In this document: positions 1 through 10,741 of the stretch, one piece after another
How positions within the stretch are numbered: the first letter of the stretch is position 1
How the letters are laid out: each line of letters begins with the position of its first letter
Origin: Gnetum montanum
Lineage: Eukaryota > Streptophyta > Gnetopsida > Gnetales > Gnetaceae
DNA length: 64,000 bases
Direction of reading: 5' to 3'
NCBI GenBank assembly: GCA_015680685.1
Contig: MNCI01008071.1
Location: 180,372-244,371 of the forward strand
The notes under the pieces: model-generated
Seen by the model: the letters and a program-made list of their open reading frames with translations, nothing else
Told to the model about the DNA's origin: nothing
Databases searched by the model: none
Translations under genes and position numbers: made by a program

Positions 1-204
1 TTCCAATGTTCCAGTACATTCCCTTTTCTTCATAACCGCCAAAGTTTTAATTGTTAAATTCACATCCCTATCATTCAAAGTGCCTCTCGAATTCATGTAA
101 TTACCCTTGGATACATTAATTCTTGCTAATGTCCTCATTTTACACATTAATTTCAAGAAAAATCATTAAAAATTCGGTCTCTTTCAGGTGTCTTCCTTTA
201 GTGG

Positions 205-260
205 TGACGAGATATTGCGTACGCGATATCGCGTCCCCTGTTCCTATAAATAGGGACCCC
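205..260 (+). promoter_or_regulatory. Internal promoter of element A accessory gene
   Basis: A near-perfect 20-bp palindrome (211-230, GATATTGCGTACGCGATATC) lies 14 bp upstream of a TATA box TATAAATA (245-252). The same arrangement occurs in the LTR of this element (3729-3808) and upstream of the accessory gene in B. It is therefore probably a second promoter that drives the accessory gene independently of the LTR. The promoter function is inferred; the palindrome and TATA box are seen. Confidence 0.65.
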
Positions 261-401
261 CACCACAACACTTAGCTTCATTTGGCATTCACGCGGGCTG
301 CGACTTGCGCTTGAGTAACCCTTGCTTTCTCAACTATATCTCGCTTGTTGGTACTCCGATTTGAATTCCGTTTGAACCTACTTGAACCCGAAGTGTTCAG
401 T

Positions 402-415
402 TTAGTTGTGGGGGA
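402..415 (+). other. Internal polypurine-tract-like motif (A)
   Basis: TTAGTTGTGGGGGA resembles the true tract before the 3' LTR (AGTCGTGGGGGTA, 3641-3653). B has the same motif at the equivalent internal place (41382-41395). It could be an internal plus-strand priming site or a relic of LTR-derived sequence. Confidence 0.4.
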
Positions 416-481
416 GACACACTTGCCGAAAAGTGCCTAAATTTTTTGAAATTTTTCATTGCCCAAAGGACATCAATTAGG

Positions 482-696
482 GTAATTAATACTAACACTT
501 AGAAAATTGCGCCAAAAATCATACACCCTTAAGTATATCGGGATATTAAACTGAACATCCATCTAAGTCATAGGACCCATCATTATAATTTTTGGGCACG
601 ATCACACAATAATAATAGATCTTTAATTAACGTAAGTAATAAGGTATAACTTGATTTCCTAAACAACCTTACTAATGTTGGCCCGTGTGATTGCAG
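482..696 (+). other. Predicted 5'-leader intron of accessory gene (A)
   Basis: The predicted donor follows GCCCAAAGGACATCAATTAG (GT at 482-483). The acceptor is GTGATTGCAG (ending 696), immediately before ATG at 697. B has the same donor neighbourhood (41462) and the acceptor GTGATTACAG directly before its ATG. In H the donor is kept (AGGGTAAGAA) but the acceptor is degraded. Conservation of both borders across copies supports a real spliced leader. No transcript evidence is available here. Confidence 0.55.
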
Positions 697-3483
697 ATGG
701 CCCCAAAACGCTCCCAGCAGAAGAGTCCGACCCAAGGTGGTGCCAAAAAACCTAGGAGAGGACGAAGGCAAGTCCCTGTCGGACAACATAATGAATAGGA
801 GGTGCATTCATTTAGCATCCATCAAGATGAACCTCCTACCAGACGATCTGGGCAGGCAGAAGGAGGAGCTGCTACGCCTGAACTAGGACAACAACTCACG
901 TTGCCCCTGGAATGTGTTCAGGCTATCCACACGAAGTCCACAATCGCTTCAGTGATTGTGGAACTCAACTTCGAATCTTTTGTAGAGTTCGCTCCTAAGG
1001 CTGTTAGGGATCACCTCAAAGGGTCTCCCTTATGGCTCGTCCTCTTTGAACAAGGTGCCTGGTACTTAGGAGAAACGTACCTCTTCTGGCATAATAAGGA
1101 GCAAGGCACCACGGTAAACATTGGTGGCGTGACAGTGGATTTTTCTACATAGGAGATTTCGGAAGTGTTAAACCTTCCGAATTCAAGCCCCCACATTGCT
1201 CGGTTATCTACCCGATCAGACCCTGATGTGCGAAAGGATTGGCTAGAAAGGGATTTTGGCAGAGATAAAGCTTTTGGTGAGCTGACCACGGAAGAGAGAG
1301 TTTATTTTAAAATCGGAACCTATCACCTCTTCCCCACAAAAGGTTTAAAAAGAATATCAACGTACGCGGAAAGAGGATGTGCAGTGTTGATGGGAAAGGT
1401 TAACGCTAACCTTCCTCATCTATATTTAATGGAGATCCTAAGGCGATTCGAAGAACGGAAGACAGGGAAAATGGCATTTCCTTTTCCTTGCCTTATCAAA
1501 AAAATGTGCCATCGGGCAGGTATTCGGGGATATACAAATGATGTCCTCCAAACGGGAAAAAATGCTTCTTACGCTGAATTGTTAAAGGTGCCAGCTCCAA
1601 GAAAGAGCACTGGTGAAGAGTTGGGACCAGGTGAGGAAGATGAAGAACAAATGACTGGACCCCCTGCAACTCAACTTGCAGGACCCAGTCAACCTCCAGC
1701 CATAGGTCCCAGCCAACAACAGGAAGTAGAACCCAGTACAAGCCAGGATCAACTGCCACCGCAAGACTATAGACCGTCAATGAGCCATTTGAGGGCTATT
1801 GCTGAGACGGTCAGTTGGGGAAGTCATGATGACACCAATCTCTTCTGTGTCATCGATGATGCCAACCAGCCTACGATTTCAATAGATCGCACAAGGGGTG
1901 AGTTGTCAATGCAAATAAGAGGAGGGGAAAGCAGATGGTCACAACAGATCTCTGGAAACATGACATCTTTCCAAGTTCAATTAGAGATTGGTGAAGGGGC
2001 TAATGTGGTGGTCATGCAACACCATGATGTCACGGGAGCAGCTGAGGTAGTCGCTGACCACATCAAAGAGTCTTTTAATGTACCTATTGTGTGACTGGCA
2101 GATCTTTCAAGAGCACAGGATGCTCAAACCATTGCCGGAACCTCAATGACTCATGTTAAACATGAGGATGTATTGGACAGATTGCTTCAAATAGGATAAG
2201 TTTTAACGTCCCTGTTTGACATCCCCCAGGATGTAATGACAATTCAGTCAGACCTCATTTCGACAAAGGGGAAACTGGCCATATCCGATATAAGGGTTGA
2301 GCATGCTGAGGCTGAATTGCAGAAACTACAAGAGTAGCTCATCGCCTTACAGGCAGCACAGCGGGATCCCTTGCGATTGGTTTCTGCAGACCAGTTGGAT
2401 AATTTTAAAACGGAGCAACTAACAAAATTAATCGCAGAAAATAAGAAGGTGGTAGAAGAAAAGGAGACGGCCACTTGGGATGCCTCTGCAGCAAAGGTGC
2501 AAACTCATGTGCATCTTAAGGTACTCAAGGCCTTGCAAGAAGAGAACAAGCAGTTGGTTGCCGATAACCTTCAGTTGACTTCTATGGAGAAATAAAAGAA
2601 TGTTCTCGATGAGCACTTTCATCGGCTACGAGAACAATTCATTTGAGTCAACCAAGATGTAAGCCATTTAGCCAGAGAAAATCAAACCCTCTCAATGGAG
2701 GAGGTACGTGCTATTCGACAGAAATCAGCCATCGAGATTAGTGCGTGGCAGAATGAGGCTAAATGAAATGAGAAGCTAAAGGAGCACTTCTGTGACCAGG
2801 TGGGGATGTATAAACACATCCTAGAGAAGGAGATCCATATGGCCAAAGCTCAAATCAATAGCATCAGTGCCCAGCACACTAATTGGGAGGCCATATTGGA
2901 CACTTATGCCTATGCCCACCAGGCGGAAATTAAGAATCGGGACCTGTAGATCCAGGACTTAACTGAATACATGGAGTTGGTAAACCTTAGATATGCCAAC
3001 CTGGCCATGTTAACAGCAGGATGCCCGAGGTCAGAGCTCGAGCAGCAGGTAGCTTCCACCCATATTAAATATGAGGCAGAATTTGTAGAACGAAAGAAGT
3101 TGGTTGAAAAACTAGATGTTGCAAATTCTGAACTCGTGGTGGTAAAAGAAAGCTACCAAGGATAGAAAGATGTGGCAACCGACTTGGCTCGACGGCTTGT
3201 AGAACTTCACGAATACAAGGATAGAGCCAGAGCCTACGAAGAGGAACGACGGGTGTTTGTGGCATGATACGTCAAGGCTAATCAAATGTTCCCACAACTA
3301 CCCTGTCCGTGGGAAGTGCCGACTCCATCAAACATCGAAGCATCAGCATGGACGGCACAAGACCCTCAGACCGAAGAGGAGAAGCTCCAGGCTATTCTTC
3401 AGCGTCATCAATCTTCAAAGCTTGGAGCACGTGATAAGGGGAAAGCACCCATGGAAGAGCCACCGCCACGAGGAACTACTTGA
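697..3483 (+). pseudogene. Accessory coiled-coil ORF of A/B/H family (A copy, stops only)
   Basis: One reading frame of about 928 codons runs from ATG 697 to TGA 3481 with no frameshift. It contains about eleven internal stops, including 796, 1150, 2092, 2197, 2335, 2593, 2644, 2764, 2947, 3163 and 3265. The N-terminus is basic (KKPRRGRR). Next comes a globular region of roughly residues 60-330 with motifs LPLECVQ, YLGETY, YFKIGTYHLFPTKG and LPHLYLMEILRRF, then a P/Q/E-rich linker, a second small domain (MSHLRAIAETVSWGSHDD), and about 450 residues of coiled coil rich in E, K and L. The globular part recalls the domain named 'putative plant transposon protein', from memory only. No transmembrane segment is evident, so an envelope role is unlikely. 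Function unknown. Comparison with B and H shows several stops come from CAA, TGG or arginine codons by transitions. Confidence 0.75.
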
Positions 3484-3640
3484 GTTCCACATTTTTGTAG
3501 TTGTAGCATTTTTTCTCTGTGTTGTGTCTTTCCACACTGTGGCATTTGTCCATTTCTTTTCCAGTTAATAATCCCATACCTATCCACTGTGTAATCACTG
3601 AAGCTTGTTCTCCTTGTAACTCGAGGACGAGTTTTTATTC

Positions 3641-3653
3641 AGTCGTGGGGGTA
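3641..3653 (+). other. Polypurine tract of element A
   Basis: AGTCGTGGGGGTA abuts the LTR start TGATGA. The same tract precedes the 3' LTRs of B (44576-44588) and C (52992-53004) and, on the other strand, of H (59491-59503). Confidence 0.8.
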
Positions 3654-4673
3654 TGATGAGACGTGGTTTGCGTCAGCCGCAATATTGCGTATGCAATATC
3701 ACAGCTGACACGATATTGCATCCCCCACGATATCGCGTACGCGATATCACATCCTTCCCTACGATTTCACGTACGTGATATCGCAGTCTGCTGCCATGTC
3801 TATAAATAAGAGGTGGCTCTCCCTTATTGGGGATCCCATTTTTAGAGTAGCAAAGCTCTGGCAGTTTGATCCCTTCAGAGTTAGATTTTTTTCCGTGTCT
3901 GCCCGCAGTGTGGTGAATGTAATTGTACGGTGTCTTTATTCGAGTGTGCCGTACTTGGACACGCACATGACCAGCAATAAAGATCAAGATTACTTCATCA
4001 TTGCAGCATTCACTTAGTTTATTTATTGTTATTTATTTAATGTTGTTTATTGCTTTCATAGCGCGATGTGAGTACGACTTAACTACGAGCATCTACGGGT
4101 GTGTACGGCTGGTTAAGGAATCGGTTGCTCATCACGATTAGTCTCTCACCCTGAAACTCCTAGAAGCGGAACAAGTACGACTTGATTACGAGCATTTAAG
4201 TGTGACTGCTTGGTAGCCCAGTGGTGTAGCTAGGGGGATCTACCCTTGGTAACCTAGTGGCGTATTTGGGGTCTGCGCTTGGTAATTCCAGTGGCGTACC
4301 TAGGCCTATGCTTGGTAGTCCCAGTGGCAGTCGTGCACAAAGTCCAAGATGTGTACGGTTGATCAAGGAATTGGTTGTTCGTCGCACTTAGGCTAGATTA
4401 GATTTTCTTACCCTTTTCCTCATAGTTTAGATTAGTTAATATTATTTTCCACTGCCATCAGGAGTAGCATTAGAATTAGAACACATCATACACCTCATCT
4501 AGACTAAACCATACGTGACATATGCAAAACTAGTCTAGATGGGAAGACAGCGAACTGCAACCTAAGGGTAACTATCTAGGTGCCACAACTAGTCCATCTG
4601 CGGAGTTCGACCAGATCATGCGTGCGATGCTCGTTTCGTATGGTTGAGTGTAGGGGTACCTCGCCACTCCTCA
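3654..4673 (+). repeat. 3' LTR of element A
   Basis: Begins TGATGAGACG and ends CCACTCCTCA, where family copies end CCACTCATCA. U3 carries three palindromes in about 100 bp: 3681-3700, the perfect 20-mer GATATCGCGTACGCGATATC at 3729-3748, and an imperfect one around 3763-3782. The TATA box is TATAAATA (3801-3808) and the polyadenylation signal AATAAA (3976-3981). U5 contains repeated GAGTACGACTT...TTACGAGCAT...TGTGTACGG...GCTCATCAC modules, with extra 'TGGTA..CCAGTGGCGTA' repeats at about 4208-4330. Confidence 0.88.
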
Positions 4674-6204
4674 CTCTAGGTCTAGTTCATTTTTGTATGA
4701 TTACCATATGCACACACAACATAGTCACATATGAGCAAGGATAAGTAAATTACAATACAATTGATACCTTGCCTCTGTGTAAGATCCATTGGTTGAGTTG
4801 TAATATGGCCAATACGGATTCTAGAGATATAACACTGGTGACTACCCAAGGTGTAGGGGTTAGGAAAAATTGAAAAAATTGGACCAAGCCCCCCATGACT
4901 AAGAGTGATCCTCCGGTAGTAATAGAATGGAAAACGAAAAGGAATAAGAAAAATGGACAAAAAGAAATAATGATAACACTGATAAAATGGATGTCAGAGA
5001 TGGGAATGAATAAAACAAATGTTGATTGTAGAAATTTTTAAGGGAAAGAAGTTAACTAATGCACCAAATAGGAATGCTAGTGGGTCCTCCCTAAAGCAAG
5101 ATCATGCCCTTTATGCCCTGAGAAATCCACATTCAAAGAGTTCGTAGGCTCTAGAAATGTCATTTGGAAGCAAGAGTTAAATTCTTAACCACAAGAATTC
5201 ACCAAAGAGAAAATAATGCATCAACAAAAATATTGACTACTGATACAACCGACAATGAAGTGGAAAATGGAGAAAGAATGATGAGGAGAAGAGAATGGAA
5301 TGGAGTCCCAGGAACAAGATGGTGTATAGCCCCTTGTGTATGTATGGTTAATGTGAATAAGTAGATCTCATTCTAAATCTAGCCTCAAACAATCCACATC
5401 CAGTGACTTCGCATTAATACACTTGGGAAATCCTTCAACTTGAAGTAACAAGAATGCTTTTGCCAAAGAGTCACCACCATTCCGAGGAAAATGAGAAGGG
5501 AGAAGTTAGGAAGCGAGAAAGGGCCTTAGTTAGAGGGAACATGTTTGTTTAATTCCATAACCAGTGCTTGTAGCCCAGATGATTATTTTTTCTAAGGGGT
5601 GTGCTTTGAATTCTCACTATGTTTTTTTTCTTGCTTTTGCGTGAGAACCACATCATGCAAATAATTATTTTTATTAGCTCAGCTTCTTGATAATGGAGCA
5701 ATGTTGGAATGGTAAGGAAAAATCAAGAAGAAAACATCCAAGCACCCAAGAGAATAGCCAGCACAGTTGCATCAAATCCCTTTGAAGTCACACCCTTTTC
5801 AGTCCTTGAGTCCTTCCTTAGTTTGAGAAATGCCCAATCACCAATTCGTTAATAGTTTTATTATTAAAGAAGGGGACTGTATAGTTCCAAGCCAAGAGAG
5901 ACCATAGAAATTCATGGATGCATGGATGACGTGGACTCATTTCTTATTATATCAAAATAACCATACCTTAGTATCAACATTATAACTCAAAGGTAAAAAC
6001 CAAACATTAGCAATCGATAGACTATAGTTCATACCACCATCAAGAGCACTTATTAGGTGATGAATCTAACAAAAAATAATAATAAACAAAGAAAAAATAA
6101 AAAAAATAGTCACACAAAGAAATGAGAAAGTATAAATGATGTTGCAAAACAAAAACAAGAAAAATTAAAGAAATTTGTAAAACAAAAATATGCAAAACAA
6201 AAAC
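4674..6204 (-). other. 3' non-coding region of element D
   Basis: No coding frame is supported. Segments match the equivalent region of element C on the opposite strand: around 5800-6010 against 51345-51530, and 4680-4870 against 52470-52670. It contains a polypurine-like motif (AGTCATGGGGG, reverse, about 4889-4903) with a counterpart in C at 52419-52434, and the 51-nt hairpin motif listed separately. Confidence 0.6.
5080..5130 (-). other. Conserved 51-nt hairpin-ended motif (D copy)
   Basis: On the minus strand it begins GTGGAT, ends ACCCAC, and has the core AGGGCATAAAGGGCATGA. Homologues of the same 51-nt length occur in B (40748-40798), C (52195-52245) and H (63332-63382). The ends can pair as a short stem with one mismatch in this copy. 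Confidence 0.6.
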
Positions 6205-7458
6205 TTAAAAAAGAAGTGAGGGCCTCAAATGGTTAGCAGAGGTCATCTCTCCCATGAATGAGTTGGAAGGAGGAGATCTAAAATAGTGAGCAAGTTCATC
6301 CCCTATCAAAGGTATTATGTGCACTGGCCATTCTATATAGTAGCTAGTGTGTCCAAAGAATGATCGAATGTCTTTGATAGTTTCCGGTTGACGGGTGATT
6401 CCTTGGATGATCCTAATTTTATCTAGGTCTACATCTATTCTTACATGTGAAACCTTATGCCTAAGTACTATGCCTTCTTGGACCATTAAATGGATTTTCT
6501 ACTAGTTGAGCCTTAGATTGATTTCTACGCATCTTTTCAGCACTTCCTCTAATCGGTCCAAGGCCTGATCAAAACTTATTCCATAGGTGGAGAAGTTGTC
6601 CATAAAGACTTCCACTCCGTTCCCTATTTGCTGTTGGAATATGGTTAGAACTAGGCGCTGAAATGTGGTAGGAGCATTACACAAGCCAAAAAACATTTGT
6701 TTATATGCAAATGTTCCCCAAGGACTGGTGAATGTTGTCTTGGCTTGGTCTTCTACGGCTATCTGTATTTGGTTGTATTTGCTATAGCTATTTAGAAAAC
6801 TGTAATAGTGATGCCCTACTATGATGTCTAAGACTTGGTTAACAAATGGCAATAGAAAGTGATCCTTAAATGTTTCCATGTTCAGCAACCTAAAATCTAT
6901 GCACACCCTCCATTTTCCTCCCTTTTTAGGCATGATTACCATAGGGCTAACCCATTCACTATCAGTAATGAGATATATGAACCCAACCTTAAGAAGCTGT
7001 TCTATTTCGTCTTTTACTACTTGCTTCAATTTTGGGCTCAATCACTTCTATGGTTGTTTTCAAGGTTTCATAGAGGGGTTAGTGTAAATCCTATGTTGGC
7101 ATATCCTAGGATCTATTCTAGTTAATTTGGGATATAACCAGGCAAAGGCTTTTGACCACTTGTTTATTACTTTTAGTAGTCTTCCTTTTTGTTTTGAAGC
7201 AAGTCTTATGTTGATGATTACTAGTTTGCCATTTTCAAGAATCATATATTCCAAACAAGTGGGTAATGGTTTCAATTCTAGGGGCTCTTGTTTGAATTTT
7301 TTAGGAATTTCCAACTTCCCCCAATTGATGTTTTCAAGGTTAAGGCTTGGAAGTTGGAAACAGACTTTCTCTAGTGTGTCTATGCTTTCGATGTAAGAGC
7401 AAGTTATTCCCTTAGTTAGTTCCATGCACATTAGTGAGTTACTTTCTTGATTAACCAT
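6205..7458 (-). pseudogene. Reverse transcriptase domain of element D (truncated)
   Basis: Two minus-strand frames meet here: a linker (7458-7060) and the RT (7041 to about 6205). RT motifs include VSPMVIMPKKGGKWRVCIDF, KTTFTSPWGTFAY, FGLCNAPTTFQR and EVFMDN. The catalytic motif should read F-M-D-D, but the second aspartate is asparagine (AAC on the minus strand, 6595-6597), a single G-to-A change, so the enzyme is dead. After GHTSYY the frame enters unrelated sequence. The connection, RNase H and integrase domains are absent. The sequence resembles the OTA (Athila/Tat) branch of plant Ty3/gypsy. Confidence 0.85.
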
Positions 7459-7499
7459 TAGCCATTGGGTGTCTTCTTATCATGTGGCTATTGCATACA

Positions 7500-8230
7500 G
7501 GCACTTTTGTATGTTAATGTTTTGTGCACATTGGTTGCATGCAAGCAATGCTAAACTTTGCACAACCAATGATCTCTACATGCAATTGCACCCTATATCA
7601 CTGTATGCGATGCATGAAACCTTCTTCTTTTTTATCTTTCCAAAAGTTTTCTCCTTAGATATTTATAGGGAAAGATCACGGATTCCTAGGCGTGCATCTA
7701 TAGTACTTAACCATGCCTTTCCCATTATTATTGGGAAGTCCCCTTTATCATTATTCACTTGTATCACTAGGAAATCAGCTGGGTATGACCACCCACACAT
7801 AGTGGTGATGATGTCCTCCACCAATCCCAAGGGAACAATGATGGACTGGTTGGCCAAATCTAGGCAAATATTGCTCTTCTTTAATGGAGGCAAGTTCCAG
7901 GCTTTGTACATTTCTTGTGATATTAAGTTGACTCTAGACTCTGAATCTAGAAGAGCTTTGCATGGCTCATTCCTAGAAATTTCGAGATAGATTAGAGGGC
8001 TTCCAAGATCAAAGAATTTCCTTGGAAGGTGGCCAACCTTGATCCAGTTAGTAACGACATGTGTTAACATAACCGTATGTGTTGAGTTTAGTGTTTGGTT
8101 CAAAGGGAGCTCTGAAGCTCTATTTGATGGGGAGGCGTTTAGAGGTTTAACTACTTGTGGTTGTAAGGGCTTGGTTGGACTATTGGTTATGAAGAAAGGT
8201 CTTTTCTTCATAGGGTTGTTAGAACCAATA
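7500..8230 (-). pseudogene. Retroviral-type aspartic protease of element D
   Basis: The minus-strand frame 8211-7663 contains GHLPRKFFDLGSPLIYLEIS, the active-site region ALLDSESRVNLIS (D-S-E-S near 7940-7955), a hydrophobic segment, and the flap/C-terminal part DFPIIMGKAWLSTIDA. Family members normally have D-L/T/S-G-A/S at the active site, so the Gly-to-Glu change here probably inactivates it. Element C carries a close homologue at 50520-50930 with a different active-site lesion. Confidence 0.75.
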
Positions 8231-8239
8231 GTGGGTTAA

Positions 8240-10597
8240 GGATTTACAGCCCTTATGGCATTGTGTTGTTGTGGTTGAGTAGAGAGTTCCCCTTACATTG
8301 CTAGAGCAGGTGGTAATGGAGCTATTGGTGTGAGAATTGCGAAAGGATTTGAAGGATGGTATATTTGTGTATTATCTCCCCTAAGAGAAGGAGTTCTATA
8401 ATACTCATGGGCTTAGTAGTGATTTTTTGGTGCAATGTGACTAACAGAGTCACGTGTAGAGATTAGATGTTGCACGTAGTAGCCATATGGGTAAGGTTGT
8501 AGGTATGGGTATTGTTGCCTTGGTGGTGGCATCCCCCATAACTATGGGTATTTCCATTATTGATGTTTCTCAAGGGGTTGTGGTGGAGTTCCACTTGGAT
8601 AATATGTTGAAGGTTTGTGGAACTGCCTTGGGTTACCTTGGGAATAAGGTAACCATCAGGGTGCTTGCCATTTATTTAGTCATGGGTTGAGTGCATACAC
8701 CCCTAGATTCTTGTAAATGGGAGATCATTGGGCAACATCCCTTAGGATGGTTGTAGTGGCATATCTCGCATCCACTATCATTGTCCATGTTTGAATCCAC
8801 AACCTCTTCTATGATGGCCATTTTTTCCTTACTCTTGTTACGTGCATTTTCCAGTTTTCTCTTTTTGTTTTTGTCATGGTCACTACCTCACTCCCTAGAC
8901 TCCTCTACAATTTTAAGAACAATTTTAAACCTACCATCCAGGGAGTCCCACATTTGGTCTACCTTTGCCGATACTTCTGTTGTTAACTTTTGGAGAGGCA
9001 AAGTTTTCCTATTCACCATCTCTTTGAGTGGTGACTCTTCTTCCTCCTCACAAAATCTCACCCCTCCTTTTCGGAGGGAAGGATCTCGGTTGTATTCTTC
9101 TGCACTTTCTCTCTTTCATAGCTCACCTTCTTCTTTGGAAACTTGCTCTAGCAGTCTATAAATTTGATGAGACCTAAGCTCTGATAACCTTCCTTGGGCA
9201 TACATCCCAAGGGTTCTTCTTGTTTCATGCCTAAGTCCATCCACGAGATGGCGTAGTTGATCTCGCTACGAATAACCATGGCTAGGGCAACAATGTAACA
9301 ATGCATAATAGTAGCCCATGGCAGCATCCAAGGGTTCATGATTTTCTTGCTTCCATCCTTGGATTTGCTTCCATAGGTTAAACACTTGGGAGTACATTTG
9401 GTACTTATCATTGAAGAGTTCTAACATTGCACACCACCTCTAAATGGATTCCAGTTCTAAGGACTGGTACCAGCTTTAAGCTTCTTTCACTAGTGTCCTT
9501 GGGAACAACTTCAATTTTTTCCATTCATTTTCTATGTTTTGCAAGGCACGTTCATCATGAAATGCTTGTAAATGATTTTTAGGATCAACATTGTATCCCC
9601 CTTCAAATCGTGGGATGTTGTTCATGTCTAACCTCTTGATCCTACTATCCTTTTGGTGCCTTGTTGAAACTCTTATGGCCTCCATTATATGTAGCATTCT
9701 TCTAATTGTGAGTAGGGGTTCTTCATGATCGTCTCATTCATAGCGTCTATGGTGTCTACGCGGTTCCCTACTCTCCCTTCTTCTATTCCCTAATTCTATA
9801 GAGTGCCCTTTTCCTCATTCTTGACTATCTTGTTGATGACTTTCATGTTGTTTTCCCTTATCCCCACAATTGGTTTCCCTATGACTATGTCTGGACACTA
9901 AAGGAGAGGGTGAAGATGATGATGAAGGTGAAGAAGAAGGAGAACCATTGCCATGATAGTGTTTTCTACGTTTTCTTCCTTAATCATGATCATGATCAGA
10001 ACGTTCATCCTTATCATGTGCTCATGTTCCTTCATTGAACACTTTGTGTTCGTGGGTATCAAAACTAAGGTTGTGAATAGTGGAGTGGAGGTTCTGATAC
10101 ACTACCTCCTAACCAATGTTAGGAGGAGGAAGATCATTTCATGGGGAACCTATTGAGGTAGGTTCACCATCCTCAATTTCACTCAAAACGTGTGGCGCGT
10201 CATGGTGCCATTTACCCTTTAAAGATGTATGGTATCTCTCCTGTCACAAGTCCCTTTGATGTTTCACTTCTGTGGGATGATAGTCCCTTGAGTCATGATC
10301 ACATGAAACATATTCCGCGTATAAAAACAACATGCCTATTCATGTAAGAGCACAAAGGATCATGTTGTGAACTGATCGGTCTAGAGGTAACACTATGTTA
10401 CCCTCCAAGTCTCTCCAATGCAGTTGTTTGTCTTGGTGGAGAATAAAGGTGAAATTGGGTACATACTCATCAGGATGAGTATATACCACATGAAACTATT
10501 GAGGAACTGGCATATCCTGGTTATGTGCATTACATCGCCAATTGCCTCTTGCGTTAGTCCTAGGTGGTGAAGTGCTCTTATGCAAAGAAGAAGACAT
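8240..10597 (-). pseudogene. Gag polyprotein of element D
   Basis: The minus-strand start ATG at 10597 (MSSSLHKS) is matched by the start of gag in C (47990). The N-terminal part has YTHPDEYVPNFTFILHQD, followed by a charged Ser/Pro/His-rich stretch. The retrotransposon-gag core lies at about 9625-9150 (MNNIPRFEGGYN, NHLQAFHD, WKQENHEPLDAAM, RRTLGMYAQGRLSEL). A later acidic/lysine-rich segment leads to one cysteine-rich motif (CEICHYNHPKGCCP) that may be a degenerate zinc knuckle. Many stops and several frame changes interrupt it. Confidence 0.75.
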
Positions 10598-10723
10598 CTT
10601 GTTTTGTTTGGTGTGCAATGTACCATTGTCTTTTCTTTCTTTGATTAACCCTAAGGGTTCATTCTAACATTCCAATGATATGAATGATTTCCTATGTTCT
10701 ACGTAGCCCATAAACAACTAAGC

Positions 10724-10741
10724 CCTCGGCAACGGCACCAA
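10724..10741 (-). other. Primer-binding site of D (tRNA-Asp type)
   Basis: On the minus strand the sequence after the LTR is TTGGTGCCGTTGCCGAGG. It matches the complement of the plant tRNA-Asp 3' end (TGGCGCCGTTGCCGGGG) with two mismatches. B and C carry the same type of site. Confidence 0.75.

Larger units (their letters stand above)
1..4673 (+). mobile_element. Element A: Ty3/gypsy LTR element, 3' part only
   Basis: The 5' LTR, gag and pol lie beyond the left edge. The visible part holds an internal promoter, a leader intron, a long accessory reading frame, a polypurine tract and a complete 3' LTR. Membership of the B/C/D/H family is shown by the shared LTR end TGATGA, the tract GTGGGGGTA directly before it, and the U5 sequence GTGTAGGGGTACC near the LTR end. 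The 3' LTR joins directly to the interior of element D in the opposite orientation, so A most likely inserted into D. The expected duplication would be CTCTA (4674-4678), but its partner is outside the window. Confidence 0.85.

Noticed and set aside
1496-1780. Minus-strand open frames overlapping the accessory gene of A (for example 1496-1780, 1011-1289)
   Set aside because: They are antisense shadows of a frame with strong cross-copy homology; no family motif or conserved start.
697-3483. Accessory gene as an Athila-type envelope protein
   Set aside because: No signal peptide, transmembrane helix or cysteine-rich ectodomain is visible; the C-terminal half is coiled coil.
4196-4387. Repeated TGGTA..CCAGTGGCGTA segments as a CRISPR-like array
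   Set aside because: Too few, unequal spacing, inside an LTR U5 of a plant element.
10724-10741. tRNA genes at the tRNA-like sequences next to LTRs
   Set aside because: Only 12-18 bases match tRNA 3' ends, directly beside LTRs; they are primer-binding sites.
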